Positions 1-9,547 of a stretch of DNA of 64,000 nucleotides are shown here, piece by piece. Each line of letters begins with the position of its first letter. Position 1 is the first letter of the stretch. This stretch comes from Mesorhizobium sp. B4-1-4 (lineage in GTDB: Bacteria > Pseudomonadota > Alphaproteobacteria > Rhizobiales > Rhizobiaceae). A program made the translations under genes and the position numbers. The DNA is taken from positions 1,178,001 to 1,242,000 of the forward strand of contig NZ_CP083950.1 in the NCBI RefSeq assembly GCF_006439395.2, in the 5' to 3' direction. Below the pieces are notes generated by a model that was not told the DNA's origin, did no database searches, and worked only from the letters and a program-made list of their open reading frames with translations.

Positions 1-1603
<1,603 letters not shown>

Positions 1604-1633
1604 TCAAGATTCAGTTGACGGAAAGGCCGATAA

Positions 1634-1930
1634 TCAGCCGATGATGCCCATGATGTCGGATTCCTTCATGATCAGAAGGTCTTCGCCATTGAGCTTGACT
1701 TCCGTGCCCGACCACTTGCCGAACAGGATGCGATCGCCAGCCTTGACGTCCAGCGGAACGAGCTTGCCGCTTTCGTCGCGGGCGCCGGAGCCGACGGCGA
1801 TGATCTCGCCTTCCTGCGGCTTTTCCTTCGCCGTATCCGGGATGATGATCCCGCCGGCGGTCTTGGATTCGGATTCGACCCGGCGAACGACCACGCGGTC
1901 ATGAAGCGGGCGGAACTTCGACTTTGCCAT
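1634..1930 (-). CDS. groES: Co-chaperonin GroES (10 kDa)
   Basis: Heptameric lid of the GroEL chamber. The 98-residue product begins [20 protein letters not shown] and has the mobile-loop segment ([18 protein letters not shown], about residues 19-36) and the conserved C-terminal stretch [18 protein letters not shown]. The open frame extends further upstream to 2026, but the ATG at 1930 is chosen because it gives the canonical N-terminus and is preceded by GAGGAAG. First gene of the groESL operon; promoter and CIRCE are about 90-160 bases upstream. Confidence 0.98.
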   Translation of the reverse strand: MAKSKFRPLHDRVVVRRVESESKTAGGIIIPDTAKEKPQEGEIIAVGSGARDESGKLVPLDVKAGDRILFGKWSGTEVKLNGEDLLIMKESDIMGIIG

Positions 1931-2019
1931 TTTTTCTTCCTCGATGAGAACGGTGAGAAACAGTTCCTCCATCCGGCGAAGCCGGACAACAACAAAGTCC
2001 GGCGGCGCCGGACCTGTAG

Positions 2020-2046
2020 TTAGCACTCACCAATGGCGAGTGCTAA
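2020..2046 (-). promoter_or_regulatory. CIRCE operator (HrcA binding site)
   Basis: A perfect inverted repeat TTAGCACTC-N9-GAGTGCTAA, matching the CIRCE consensus exactly. It lies in the groESL leader, just downstream of the predicted -10, where HrcA binding would block transcription until heat shock. Confidence 0.97.
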
Positions 2047-2056
2047 CGTGGCGATG

Positions 2057-2085
2057 AGATAGGCTGCTGGCCTGCCAGAGTCAAG
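2057..2085 (-). promoter_or_regulatory. Predicted housekeeping promoter of groESL
   Basis: On the minus strand CTTGAC (2080-2085) is separated by exactly 17 bases from CTATCT (2057-2062). This fits the rhizobial sigma-70 pattern CTTGAC-N17-CTATAT and places the start of transcription inside or next to the CIRCE element. Confidence 0.75.
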
Positions 2086-2153
2086 GCGCGCCGAGTGCCT
2101 CTTTCCATCATGATGGTGAACTTACCGAAGCTTGGCCGAACCGAGGACCAGAA

Positions 2154-2351
2154 GCGGGCAACGTTCCGCCGCGGCGACGTGAACTCGGCTTTGACTACGG
2201 AAAATTCGATTTCGTCCTGCATGAGGGCAGGGCCATCCTCCTTGATGCCAACAAAACTCCCGGCCGTCCCCAGAACCTCGTGAAGATATTCACGGCCGGC
2301 GCCTCCGATCTGGCCGACGGCTTTGAAGGCCTCATTCGTCGGGCGAGATAG
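2154..2351 (+). pseudogene. 3' remnant of an ATP-grasp/RimK-like gene
   Basis: In the frame ending at the TAG at 2349-2351 the translation contains RELGFDYGKFDFVLHEGRA followed by ILLDANKTPGRPQN and a tail ending GLIRRAR. The pattern L-G-x-D-[YF]-G-x-x-D then x-LDANKTP resembles the metal-binding end of ATP-grasp ligases (RimK-like). There is no start codon with a ribosome site: the frame is closed by a stop next to CIRCE and the segment runs straight into the groESL promoter, so the front of the gene is missing. I read it as a truncated remnant; the family assignment is by pattern only. Confidence 0.42.
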
Positions 2352-2590
2352 ACCAGCGACCGGCCAGGATCGCCCTCACGCCGCTCCCGCCTGTTGACGT
2401 GGGTTGCAGCAATTCATGGGCCTGCCTGTCTATACAGTCATCAGGCCAGGCGATTACGCGTTCCTGCGGCCGACACAGAGCGCGGCCGTGCTGCAGCAGT
2501 TCGGGTCGATCGCGGTGCTATCCGGCGGCAGGATTTGCGGATCGTTGGCCGGTGTTGCCGACGATGTGAACACGTCGGATGCTCAAGATA
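2352..2590. other. Intergenic, no supported gene
   Basis: Two short overlapping plus-strand frames (63 and 72 codons) exist here, but neither has a convincing ribosome site or recognisable domain. I see no RNA gene. It may be further debris from the truncated gene just upstream. Confidence 0.4.
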
Positions 2591-2605
2591 CTTGACTCAG
2601 TCAAG
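2591..2605. promoter_or_regulatory. Perfect 15-bp palindrome, probable MarR operator
   Basis: CTTGACT-C-AGTCAAG is a perfect inverted repeat around a single central base, ending 34 bases before the start of the MarR-GNAT gene. MarR dimers commonly bind such sites and repress their own genes. Confidence 0.7.
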
Positions 2606-2639
2606 TAAATGATTGATCCTGTAAAGACAGGAGATGTCC

Positions 2640-3590
2640 ATGACGGTTCACCACCAGCCCCGCAATGATGCGCCCAACAAGGAGCGGATCGATGCCGTGC
2701 GGGCATTCAACCGCTTCTACACCCGCCAGATCGGGCTGCTCGACGAAGGGTTGCTGAAAAGCGCCTTTTCCCTGACCGAGGCGCGTGTGCTCTACGAGTT
2801 GGCGCATCGCGATGGCCTGACTGCGACCGACCTCGGACGCGATCTCGGTCTCGACGCTGGCTATATCAGCCGTTTGCTGAAAAAGTTCGAACGCCTTCAC
2901 CTCATCTCCAGAGCGACGCTGGTTTCGGACGCAAGGCAATCGTCGATTGCGTTGACACAGGCGGGCAGGAATGCCTTCGCACCGCTGAACAAGGAATCGC
3001 ACGATCAGGTCCGGGCCCTGCTCGATCGGCTGCCGGCATCGGAACAAGACCGGCTGGTCAAATCCATGCAGACGGTGCAGCGTCTGCTCGCCGAAAATGC
3101 CGAGCCAACGATCCCCTATCTGTTGAGGCCGCTGCAGATCGGCGACATCGGCTGGATCACCCACCGGCAAGGGCTGCTCTATGCCCAGGACTTTGGCTGG
3201 GACGAAACCTACGAGGCGCTGGTCGCCGAAATCCTCGCGGCGTTCGTGAAATCCTACGATCCGAAATGGGAGCGCAGCTGGATCGCCGAGCGGGAAGGCG
3301 AGGTCGTCGGCTCGGTCTTCGTCGTACGCAAGTCGGATCAGGTGGCGAAGCTGCGTTTGCTCTATGTCGAGCCTTCGGCGCGTGGCCTCGGCATCGGCAA
3401 GCGACTGGTGGAGGAAGTCATCGGCTTTGCCCGCGCCAGGGGATACAAGACCCTGACCTTGTGGACAAACGACATTCTCGCCGCTGCCCGGCATATCTAT
3501 CAGGCCGCCGGCTTCAAACTGATCGAGGAAGAACCTCATCATTCCTTCGGCAAGGATCTGGTTGGTCAGAACTGGAATCTTGATTTGTGA
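2640..3590 (+). CDS. MarR-GNAT fusion: HTH regulator with acetyltransferase domain
   Basis: A 316-residue two-domain protein. Residues about 15-140 form a MarR winged helix (LTEARVLYELAHRDGLTATD, then GRDLGLDAGYISRLLKKFE as the recognition region). Residues about 155-316 are a GNAT N-acetyltransferase, with the acetyl-CoA loop in RLLYVEPSARGLGIGKRLVE. This architecture is a known family in rhizobia; ligand and acetyl acceptor are unknown. An ATG also occurs at 2634, but AGGAG at 2628-2632 would touch it; the ATG at 2640 has normal spacing and is preferred. The palindrome just upstream suggests autoregulation. Confidence 0.9.
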   Translation: MTVHHQPRNDAPNKERIDAVRAFNRFYTRQIGLLDEGLLKSAFSLTEARVLYELAHRDGLTATDLGRDLGLDAGYISRLLKKFERLHLISRATLVSDARQSSIALTQAGRNAFAPLNKESHDQVRALLDRLPASEQDRLVKSMQTVQRLLAENAEPTIPYLLRPLQIGDIGWITHRQGLLYAQDFGWDETYEALVAEILAAFVKSYDPKWERSWIAEREGEVVGSVFVVRKSDQVAKLRLLYVEPSARGLGIGKRLVEEVIGFARARGYKTLTLWTNDILAAARHIYQAAGFKLIEEEPHHSFGKDLVGQNWNLDL

Positions 3591-3599
3591 TCTTCCGCC

Positions 3600-3711
3600 A
3601 GAGCATGATGCCGAAAAGTGTGAAGCGGTTTTCAGACGACGTCATGCCCTATCTCTTTGATTAGAAGCGGATTCAGATTTCAGGTCGATTCGACCTGAAA
3701 TCATCCGGCTT
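3600..3711 (+). repeat. Dispersed intergenic repeat, copy 1 (about 110 bp)
   Basis: This segment starts GAGCATGATGCCGAAAAGTG and ends in a near-palindrome TCAGGTCGATTCGACCTGA followed by AATCATCCGG. The same element occurs in inverted orientation at 56833-56943 with only scattered differences by eye. It behaves as a short non-coding dispersed repeat of the kind common between rhizobial genes. Confidence 0.85.
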
Positions 3712-3784
3712 TCCGCGTTTGGCCAATTTGATCGAAATTGCGCACTCCGCGCAATTCGCTCGACAGATGGCTGACAGCCCCTCG

Positions 3785-3832
3785 CTTGACAGCGCCGCGC
3801 CTCATGCGTTATTGCGTTATGTTATTACATAA
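3785..3832 (+). promoter_or_regulatory. Predicted promoter with overlapping inverted repeat, ahead of the B12 riboswitch
   Basis: CTTGACA at 3785-3791 is followed after about 17 bases by GTTATT/TTATTG (3808-3814), a reasonable -35/-10 pair. Directly downstream, 3817-3832 reads TTATGT-TATT-ACATAA, a perfect 6-bp inverted repeat with a 4-base spacer, in operator position over the expected transcription start. It is AT-rich in a GC-rich genome and resembles Zur-type sites, but the regulator cannot be named from sequence alone. Confidence 0.5.
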
Positions 3833-3910
3833 AGATGCGTGGTCGCGCGCGGCTTCGGCTCCGATCGTCGCGACTGAGAAATCCGTTGCGATGCAATCCG
3901 GGGAAAACTA

Positions 3911-4098
3911 GGGTGGAATGGTGATGGTCCCCGAGTCGAAAGGCGAGGGGTGAAAAGGGAACACGGTGAGATCCGCCTGGGATCGAGGCCGTGGCTGCCC
4001 CCGCAACTGTAAGCGGTGAGCGAGATCCGAAATGCCACTGGCCGGCGAGGCTGGGAAGGCAGGATTGCGCCGAGACCCGCGAGCCAGGAGACCTGCCA
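3911..4098 (+). ncRNA. Cobalamin (B12) riboswitch
   Basis: The leader contains the conserved pieces of the AdoCbl riboswitch in order: GGTGATGGTCCCC, AAAAGGGAACACGGTG, GGCTGCCCCCGCAACTGTAA with GCGGTGAGCGAG, ATGCCACTGG (B12 box core), GGCTGGGAAGGC and finally GCGAGCCAGGAGACCTGCC. It sits about 100 bases before the first gene of the uptake operon. By family behaviour, binding of adenosylcobalamin turns the downstream genes off. Confidence 0.95.
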
Positions 4099-4200
4099 TC
4101 ACGGAGTTGACCGGACGGGGTGTGCCGGGAGGAGACGTGGACGTCGGTCTGACGACCGACCGCCAACATCCTTCCGTCGCCAATCGAGAAAGACGGAAAG

Positions 4201-4601
4201 TTGGGCGCCGCCATAGATCGCATTCACCGTATCATCGTGTGCACGCTTTGCCGCGACATCCCGACAGGGACCAGGTCGGGCGAAGCTTTGTGCACCGATT
4301 TGCGCTCGCGGTTGTCGACCCACGCCGAACTCGCGGTGGCGCAGGGCTTCACGGTCGAGGGGGTGGCGTGCATGGCAGGCTGTGCGCGGCCGCTGGCGGT
4401 GGCGTTCCAGGCCCCGGACAAGGCCGCCTATCTCTTCGGCTCCATCGATGCCGAGGCCGACGCCGGCGATCTCGTGCGGTTTGCCAGGCTCTACGCCTCG
4501 CTCCCCGACGGCTGGTGCAATGCCGGACAACGTCCGCCGCGACTGGCCGGCAAGACGCTGGCCCGCATCCCGGTAGCGGGCGAGCCGGCAGGAGACAGCC
4601 G

Positions 4602-4605
<4 letters not shown>
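4201..4605 (+). CDS. DUF1636 metal-binding protein of the corrinoid uptake operon
   Basis: A 134-residue protein with the DUF1636 cysteine pattern: VCTLCRD near the N-terminus, a third Cys in the ALC segment and CMAGC about 30 residues later, spacing that suggests a bound metal or Fe-S cluster. Its function is not established. It is the first gene after the cobalamin riboswitch and overlaps the ATPase gene by ATGA, so it is translationally coupled. The start is TTG at 4201; no in-frame ATG lies before the first CxxC, so the start is moderately certain. Confidence 0.82.
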
Positions 4606-5387
<782 letters not shown>

Positions 5388-5434
5388 CCGAAACCGACTT
5401 TCATCCGACACAGTTCAACCAAGGAGCAAAAATC

Positions 5435-6382
5435 GTGAAACGCCTCGCCCTGTCGCTCGCCTTCTCGCTGCTGGCGTCGGCAGCCTTCGCCTTCCCGGTC
5501 ACCGTCGACAGTTGCGGCAAGCCGCTGACCTTCGATGCGCCTCCCAAGCGCGCCGTCATCCACGATCTCAACATGGCAGAGATGGCCTTCGCGCTGAAGC
5601 TGCAGCCGTCGATCGTCGGCCTGACCGGCATCACCGGATGGTACAAGGTCGGGCCCGATTTCAAGGCCGAGCAGGGTTCGATCCCGGAACTGGCGCCGAA
5701 ATACCCGACACTCGAAAACCTCGTCGCGGTCGAGCCTGATTTCTTCTTCGCCGGCTGGTACTATGGCATGAAGCCGGGCGGCGATGTGACGCCCGACACG
5801 CTCGCGCCGCACGGCATCAAGACGCTGGTGCTGACGGAAAGCTGCGTCCATCTCGACAAGAACCGGCCCGCCGCCTCGATGGACCTTCTCTACGGCGATG
5901 TCGAAAAACTGGGCAAGATCTTCGGCAAGGAGGCCGAGGCGGAGAAGCTCGTTGCCGGTTGGAAGGCGCAACTCGCTGACATCACCGCCAAGGTCGGCGA
6001 TCGCAAGGGAACACGGGTGTTCCTCTACGATTCCGGCGAGGACAAGCCGTTCACCGCAGGAAAATTCGCCATCCCGAGTGCCATGATCACGGCGGCCGGC
6101 GGCGAAAACATCATGGCCGACATGGAGACGAGCTGGGGCAACACGGATTGGGAAACCGTGGCGTCGCGCAATCCGCAATTCCTCATCCTGCTCGACTATC
6201 AGGATGGCGGCGGTTACACGAAACTCCTTGATTTCCTGAAGGCGCACCCGGCGATGAAAGAGACGGACGCGGTCAAGAACGAGCGTTTCGTGGCCCTGCG
6301 TTATGCCGAGCTGACGCCCGGACCGGCAAACATCGACGCGATCGGCAAGATCGCCAGGGCGATGCATCCGGAAGCGTTCTGA
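5435..6382 (+). CDS. Periplasmic substrate-binding protein of the B12-controlled ABC transporter (BtuF/FepB-like)
   Basis: A 315-residue protein with a Sec signal peptide (MKRLALSLAFSLLASAAFA) and the class III fold typical of cobalamin and siderophore binders. PPKRAVIHDLNMAEMAFAL is the usual first-lobe segment, followed by an inter-lobe helix and a second lobe from about residue 195. The start is GTG at 5435, with AAGGAG at 5421-5426. The gene follows the ATPase after 47 bases and overlaps the permease gene by one base. The riboswitch context supports a corrinoid ligand; the protein alone would only say metal-chelate. Confidence 0.88.
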   Translation: MKRLALSLAFSLLASAAFAFPVTVDSCGKPLTFDAPPKRAVIHDLNMAEMAFALKLQPSIVGLTGITGWYKVGPDFKAEQGSIPELAPKYPTLENLVAVEPDFFFAGWYYGMKPGGDVTPDTLAPHGIKTLVLTESCVHLDKNRPAASMDLLYGDVEKLGKIFGKEAEAEKLVAGWKAQLADITAKVGDRKGTRVFLYDSGEDKPFTAGKFAIPSAMITAAGGENIMADMETSWGNTDWETVASRNPQFLILLDYQDGGGYTKLLDFLKAHPAMKETDAVKNERFVALRYAELTPGPANIDAIGKIARAMHPEAF

Positions 6383-7431
6383 TGCATCTCGCCCTGAAGC
6401 ACAAATCCGGCGCGCTCTCAGGGCACAAGGCATTCCCGCTGGCCATGGCGGCGGGCGCGGTGGCGACCGCCGCTCTCGTGCTGCTGTCGATCGCCTATGG
6501 TTCGACGCTGATACCGCTGAGCGACGTCGTTGCCGCACTTGGCCATGCCGTCGGGTTGAGCGAACATGAGGTGTCTGGCCCGGTCGGCAAGATCGTCGTC
6601 GATCTGCGGCTGCCGCGCACGATCCTGGCGGTCTGTGTCGGCGCGGGCCTCGGCATGGTCGGCGCGTTGCTGCAGACGGTGACGCGTAACGATCTCGCCG
6701 ATCCCTTCCTGTTCGGCCTGTCTTCGGGGGCCGCCGCGGGCGCGGTTTCCGTCATCACCGTCTTTGGTGACAGTTTCGGCATCTGGACCTTGCCGATCGC
6801 GGCTTTCACCGGCGGCATACTGGCAGCGGGCATCGTGCTGCTGCTGGTCGCGCGGGTAAGGGGGCAGGGCCCGGAACGCTTGATCCTTGCCGGGCTTGCC
6901 GTCTCCTTCATGTTCACTGCGTTGACCAACTACCTGGTCTTTGCCGGAGACCAGCGCGCGGCCCATTCGGTGCTGTTCTGGACGATGGGCGGGCTTGGGC
7001 TGGCGCGCTGGGACAATGTGTGGCTGGGCGCGTTGGGGGCCGGCACGATTGCGATTTACGGGCTGTGGAACCATCGCAGGCTGGACGCCTTCCTGGCTGG
7101 TGAAAGTGCCGCCGAAAGCCTTGGCGTGCCCGTGGCAAGGATGCGCAGGGCGACATTTCTCGTCGCCGCCTTCTCGACGGCAATTCTGGTCTCGGTCGCC
7201 GGCGTCATCGGCTTTGTCGGATTGATGATCCCGCATTTGTCGCGGCCGCTGGCCGGCCCCTTGCATTTGCGTCTGATCGCAAGCTGCGCGCTGTTTGGGG
7301 CGGTGCTTTTGCTGGCAAGCGAGCTTCTGGCCCGCACGCTTCTGCCGCCACAGGAATTGCCGATCGGCATTATCACCAGTTCGCTCGGCGCGTTCTTCGT
7401 CGTCACGATGGTCGTTCGAAATCGCCTGTGA
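6382..7431 (+). CDS. FecCD/BtuC-type ABC transporter permease
   Basis: A 349-residue inner-membrane permease with about nine or ten hydrophobic helices. FecCD landmarks are LRLPRTILAVCVGAGLGMVG with LLQTVTRNDLADP, the GESAAESLGV segment that contacts the ATPase, and VIGFVGLMIPHL. The ATG overlaps the preceding TGA (TGATG), so it is coupled to the binding protein. It is the last gene of the riboswitch operon; no outer-membrane TonB-dependent receptor is seen in the window, so that part of an uptake route must be elsewhere. Confidence 0.93.
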   Translation: MHLALKHKSGALSGHKAFPLAMAAGAVATAALVLLSIAYGSTLIPLSDVVAALGHAVGLSEHEVSGPVGKIVVDLRLPRTILAVCVGAGLGMVGALLQTVTRNDLADPFLFGLSSGAAAGAVSVITVFGDSFGIWTLPIAAFTGGILAAGIVLLLVARVRGQGPERLILAGLAVSFMFTALTNYLVFAGDQRAAHSVLFWTMGGLGLARWDNVWLGALGAGTIAIYGLWNHRRLDAFLAGESAAESLGVPVARMRRATFLVAAFSTAILVSVAGVIGFVGLMIPHLSRPLAGPLHLRLIASCALFGAVLLLASELLARTLLPPQELPIGIITSSLGAFFVVTMVVRNRL

Positions 7432-7562
7432 GAACGTTCGGTTCTGCCCTTGTCAGGTTCCTTCTAAAAAGCTCACGACGCTTACTTCTTGCCAACCATG
7501 ACCGTGTCGCATGGCTGTCCTGCACATTTGCCGGCTTCCATGCGATTTGGCACCTTGAATAG

Positions 7563-7574
7563 TAAGCACGCTTA
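7563..7574. promoter_or_regulatory. Inverted repeat TAAGC-AC-GCTTA, candidate MarR operator
   Basis: A perfect 5-bp inverted repeat with a 2-base spacer, 16 bases before the ATG of the MarR gene that heads the efflux operon. A partial match (GACGCTTAC) lies about 90 bases further upstream. Position and symmetry fit autorepression. Confidence 0.6.
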
Positions 7575-7589
7575 TTATAAGTATCGCTC

Positions 7590-8069
7590 ATGGTTTCTGA
7601 TGGCATCGATAGATTGGGATTTTTGATCCACGACGTACAGCGTCTGCTGCGCAAGCGCTTCGAGATGCGCGCCAGCGGGCTTGGCCTGTCGTCGGCGCAG
7701 TGGCGCCTTATGGTGCGTGTCGCCAAGGAGGCGGGGGTCTCCCAGGCCCGGCTCGCGGAATTGCTCGAAATCGAGCCCATCAGCGTCTCGCGCCTTGTCG
7801 ACCGGATGGAGGAGGGCGGCTGGATCGAACGCCGCGCCGACGCCGCCGACCGCCGGGTGCGGATGATTTTTCCGACCGCCAAGGCGAGCGCGGCCTATGC
7901 CGAGGTCAAGAGCCTCGCCGGCGAGGTCTATGAGGAATCGCTTGTCGGCGTTTCGCCGGAGGACCGTCGCGTCCTGATCAGGTCGCTCGATGCGATGGCG
8001 CAGAATCTCGCGGATGGCGATTCATCGTCGGACGAAAAGGTCAAGAATACAGAAGGCGCAGCAGCATGA
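7590..8069 (+). CDS. MarR-family repressor of the EmrAB-like efflux operon
   Basis: A 159-residue winged-helix regulator. The helix-turn-helix lies around residues 45-75 (VSQARLAELLEIEPISVSRL), followed by the wing RRADAADRRVRMIFPT that is diagnostic for MarR. The stop overlaps the start of the membrane-fusion gene by ATGA, so regulator and pump genes are one transcript. By analogy with EmrR/MprA it would release DNA on binding a hydrophobic drug or phenolic compound; the real inducer is unknown. Confidence 0.93.
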   Translation: MVSDGIDRLGFLIHDVQRLLRKRFEMRASGLGLSSAQWRLMVRVAKEAGVSQARLAELLEIEPISVSRLVDRMEEGGWIERRADAADRRVRMIFPTAKASAAYAEVKSLAGEVYEESLVGVSPEDRRVLIRSLDAMAQNLADGDSSSDEKVKNTEGAAA

Positions 8070-9241
8070 ACGCGGTAGCCAAGATAGACGAGAGCGCCCC
8101 CAAGGTGGAGATGGAAGCACCGGCCCAGCCGGCTGCTGCTCCTGTTGCCGTCGCTCCTCCCGTGCAGCCAGTGCCAGCGCCGAAGAAGCGCCGCATGGGC
8201 CGTTTTTTTCTGATGTTCGCCTTGCCGGCGGCCCTGGTCATCGGCGGCGGCTATGTCTGGGTGACCGGCGGACGCTATCAGGAGACGGAGAACGCCAACC
8301 TGCAGCAGGCCAAGGTGTCGATCGCCTCGGACACTGCGGGACGCATCGTTCAGGTCGCCATATCGGACAATCAGATGGTTAAGCAGGGCGATCTCCTGTT
8401 CGCCATCGATCCCGAGCCTTACCGGATCGCGCTTGCCCAGGCCGACGCGGCTGTTGCTGCCGCGCGCCTCAATGTCGAGCAGCTGCGCGCCGCTTACAGC
8501 CAGGCAATGGCGCAGGAGAAGTCCGCCAGCAGCGAGGTCGACTACGCCCAGTCGCAGTATGGCCGTGCCGCCGATCTTGCCCAGAAGGGCATCAACGCCA
8601 AGTCTTCACTCGACCAGGCCAGGAACGATCTCGACAAGGCAAAGCAGCAGCTTGCCGTTGCCCAGCAGGGCATCATCAGCGCCAAGGCCGCCCTCGGCGG
8701 CAACCCCGACATCGAAACCGACAAGCATCCGACCGTGATGTCGGCGCTCGCCGCCCGCGACAAGGCCGCATACGACCTGGCGCAGACCACGGTGAAGGCG
8801 CCCGCCGATGGCGTCATCTCCCAGGCTTCGTCCTTCAAGGTCGGCCAGTTTGTCGGCTCCGGCACGCCATTGTTTTCTCTGGTCGAGACCGGCGACACCT
8901 GGATCGATGCCAATTTCAAGGAAACCCAGCTCACCAACGTGAAGCCGGGCCAGAAGGCCGAGATCGTCGTCGACACCTATCCGGGCAGGACCTTCGAGGC
9001 GACCGTCAAGGCGATCGGTGCTGGAACCGGTGCGGAATTCTCGCTGCTGCCCGCGCAAAATGCCACCGGCAACTGGGTCAAGGTCACGCAGCGCATCCCG
9101 GTGCGGCTGGAACTGACCGATCCCGACGCCAAGATGGCTCTGCGTACCGGCATGAGCGTCTCCGTCACGGTCGATACCGGGGTTGCCCGCGGTTTTCCGG
9201 CCATATTCGGTCACGCAACGGCTGGCGAGCACGCGCGGTAA
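8066..9241 (+). CDS. HlyD/EmrA-type membrane-fusion protein
   Basis: A 391-residue periplasmic adaptor. After a Pro/Ala-rich cytosolic tail (to about residue 40) there is one membrane anchor (FFLMFALPAALVIGGGYVWV). A biotinyl-lipoyl-like domain (GRIVQVAISDNQMVKQGDLL) follows, then a long alpha-helical hairpin rich in Ala/Gln (about residues 125-215), and the second lipoyl half with TVKAPADGVIS and the EmrA-like segment WIDANFKETQL. It would link the EmrB-type transporter to an outer-membrane channel. Coupled by ATGA overlap to the MarR gene. Confidence 0.93.
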   Translation: MNAVAKIDESAPKVEMEAPAQPAAAPVAVAPPVQPVPAPKKRRMGRFFLMFALPAALVIGGGYVWVTGGRYQETENANLQQAKVSIASDTAGRIVQVAISDNQMVKQGDLLFAIDPEPYRIALAQADAAVAAARLNVEQLRAAYSQAMAQEKSASSEVDYAQSQYGRAADLAQKGINAKSSLDQARNDLDKAKQQLAVAQQGIISAKAALGGNPDIETDKHPTVMSALAARDKAAYDLAQTTVKAPADGVISQASSFKVGQFVGSGTPLFSLVETGDTWIDANFKETQLTNVKPGQKAEIVVDTYPGRTFEATVKAIGAGTGAEFSLLPAQNATGNWVKVTQRIPVRLELTDPDAKMALRTGMSVSVTVDTGVARGFPAIFGHATAGEHAR

Positions 9242-9547
9242 GTCGGCGGAAGCCCGCGGGGACCAGGCGGGTGGAAGCGAATAGCAGGATTGGTCTGATG
9301 GGAGGAGCGGGAAGGATCAGTGCCTGGTTCGAGCCGCGTTGTGGTTTGGCCGACATCTGAAATCTTCGAGACCGCCCCGTCGGTCCTCATGTTTCCGGGC
9401 GGCAGGCATCCGCTCACTCGAGACTTTCGGTCGATGTAACCCCCACATCGATAATCGCGTCCCACCGCGATGAAGGTCTCTCAGGGAAGGCCTTGCCGCC
9501 CGGGAACCCTGTGTACACGTTTTTGTTACTTGCTGGAAGTTGCGCGC
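9242..9547. other. 306-bp gap inside the efflux operon, no gene seen
   Basis: Short frames occur on both strands but none has a family pattern or ribosome site. The gap is unusually long for an emrA-emrB pair. No clear terminator or promoter could be assigned by eye. Confidence 0.4.
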
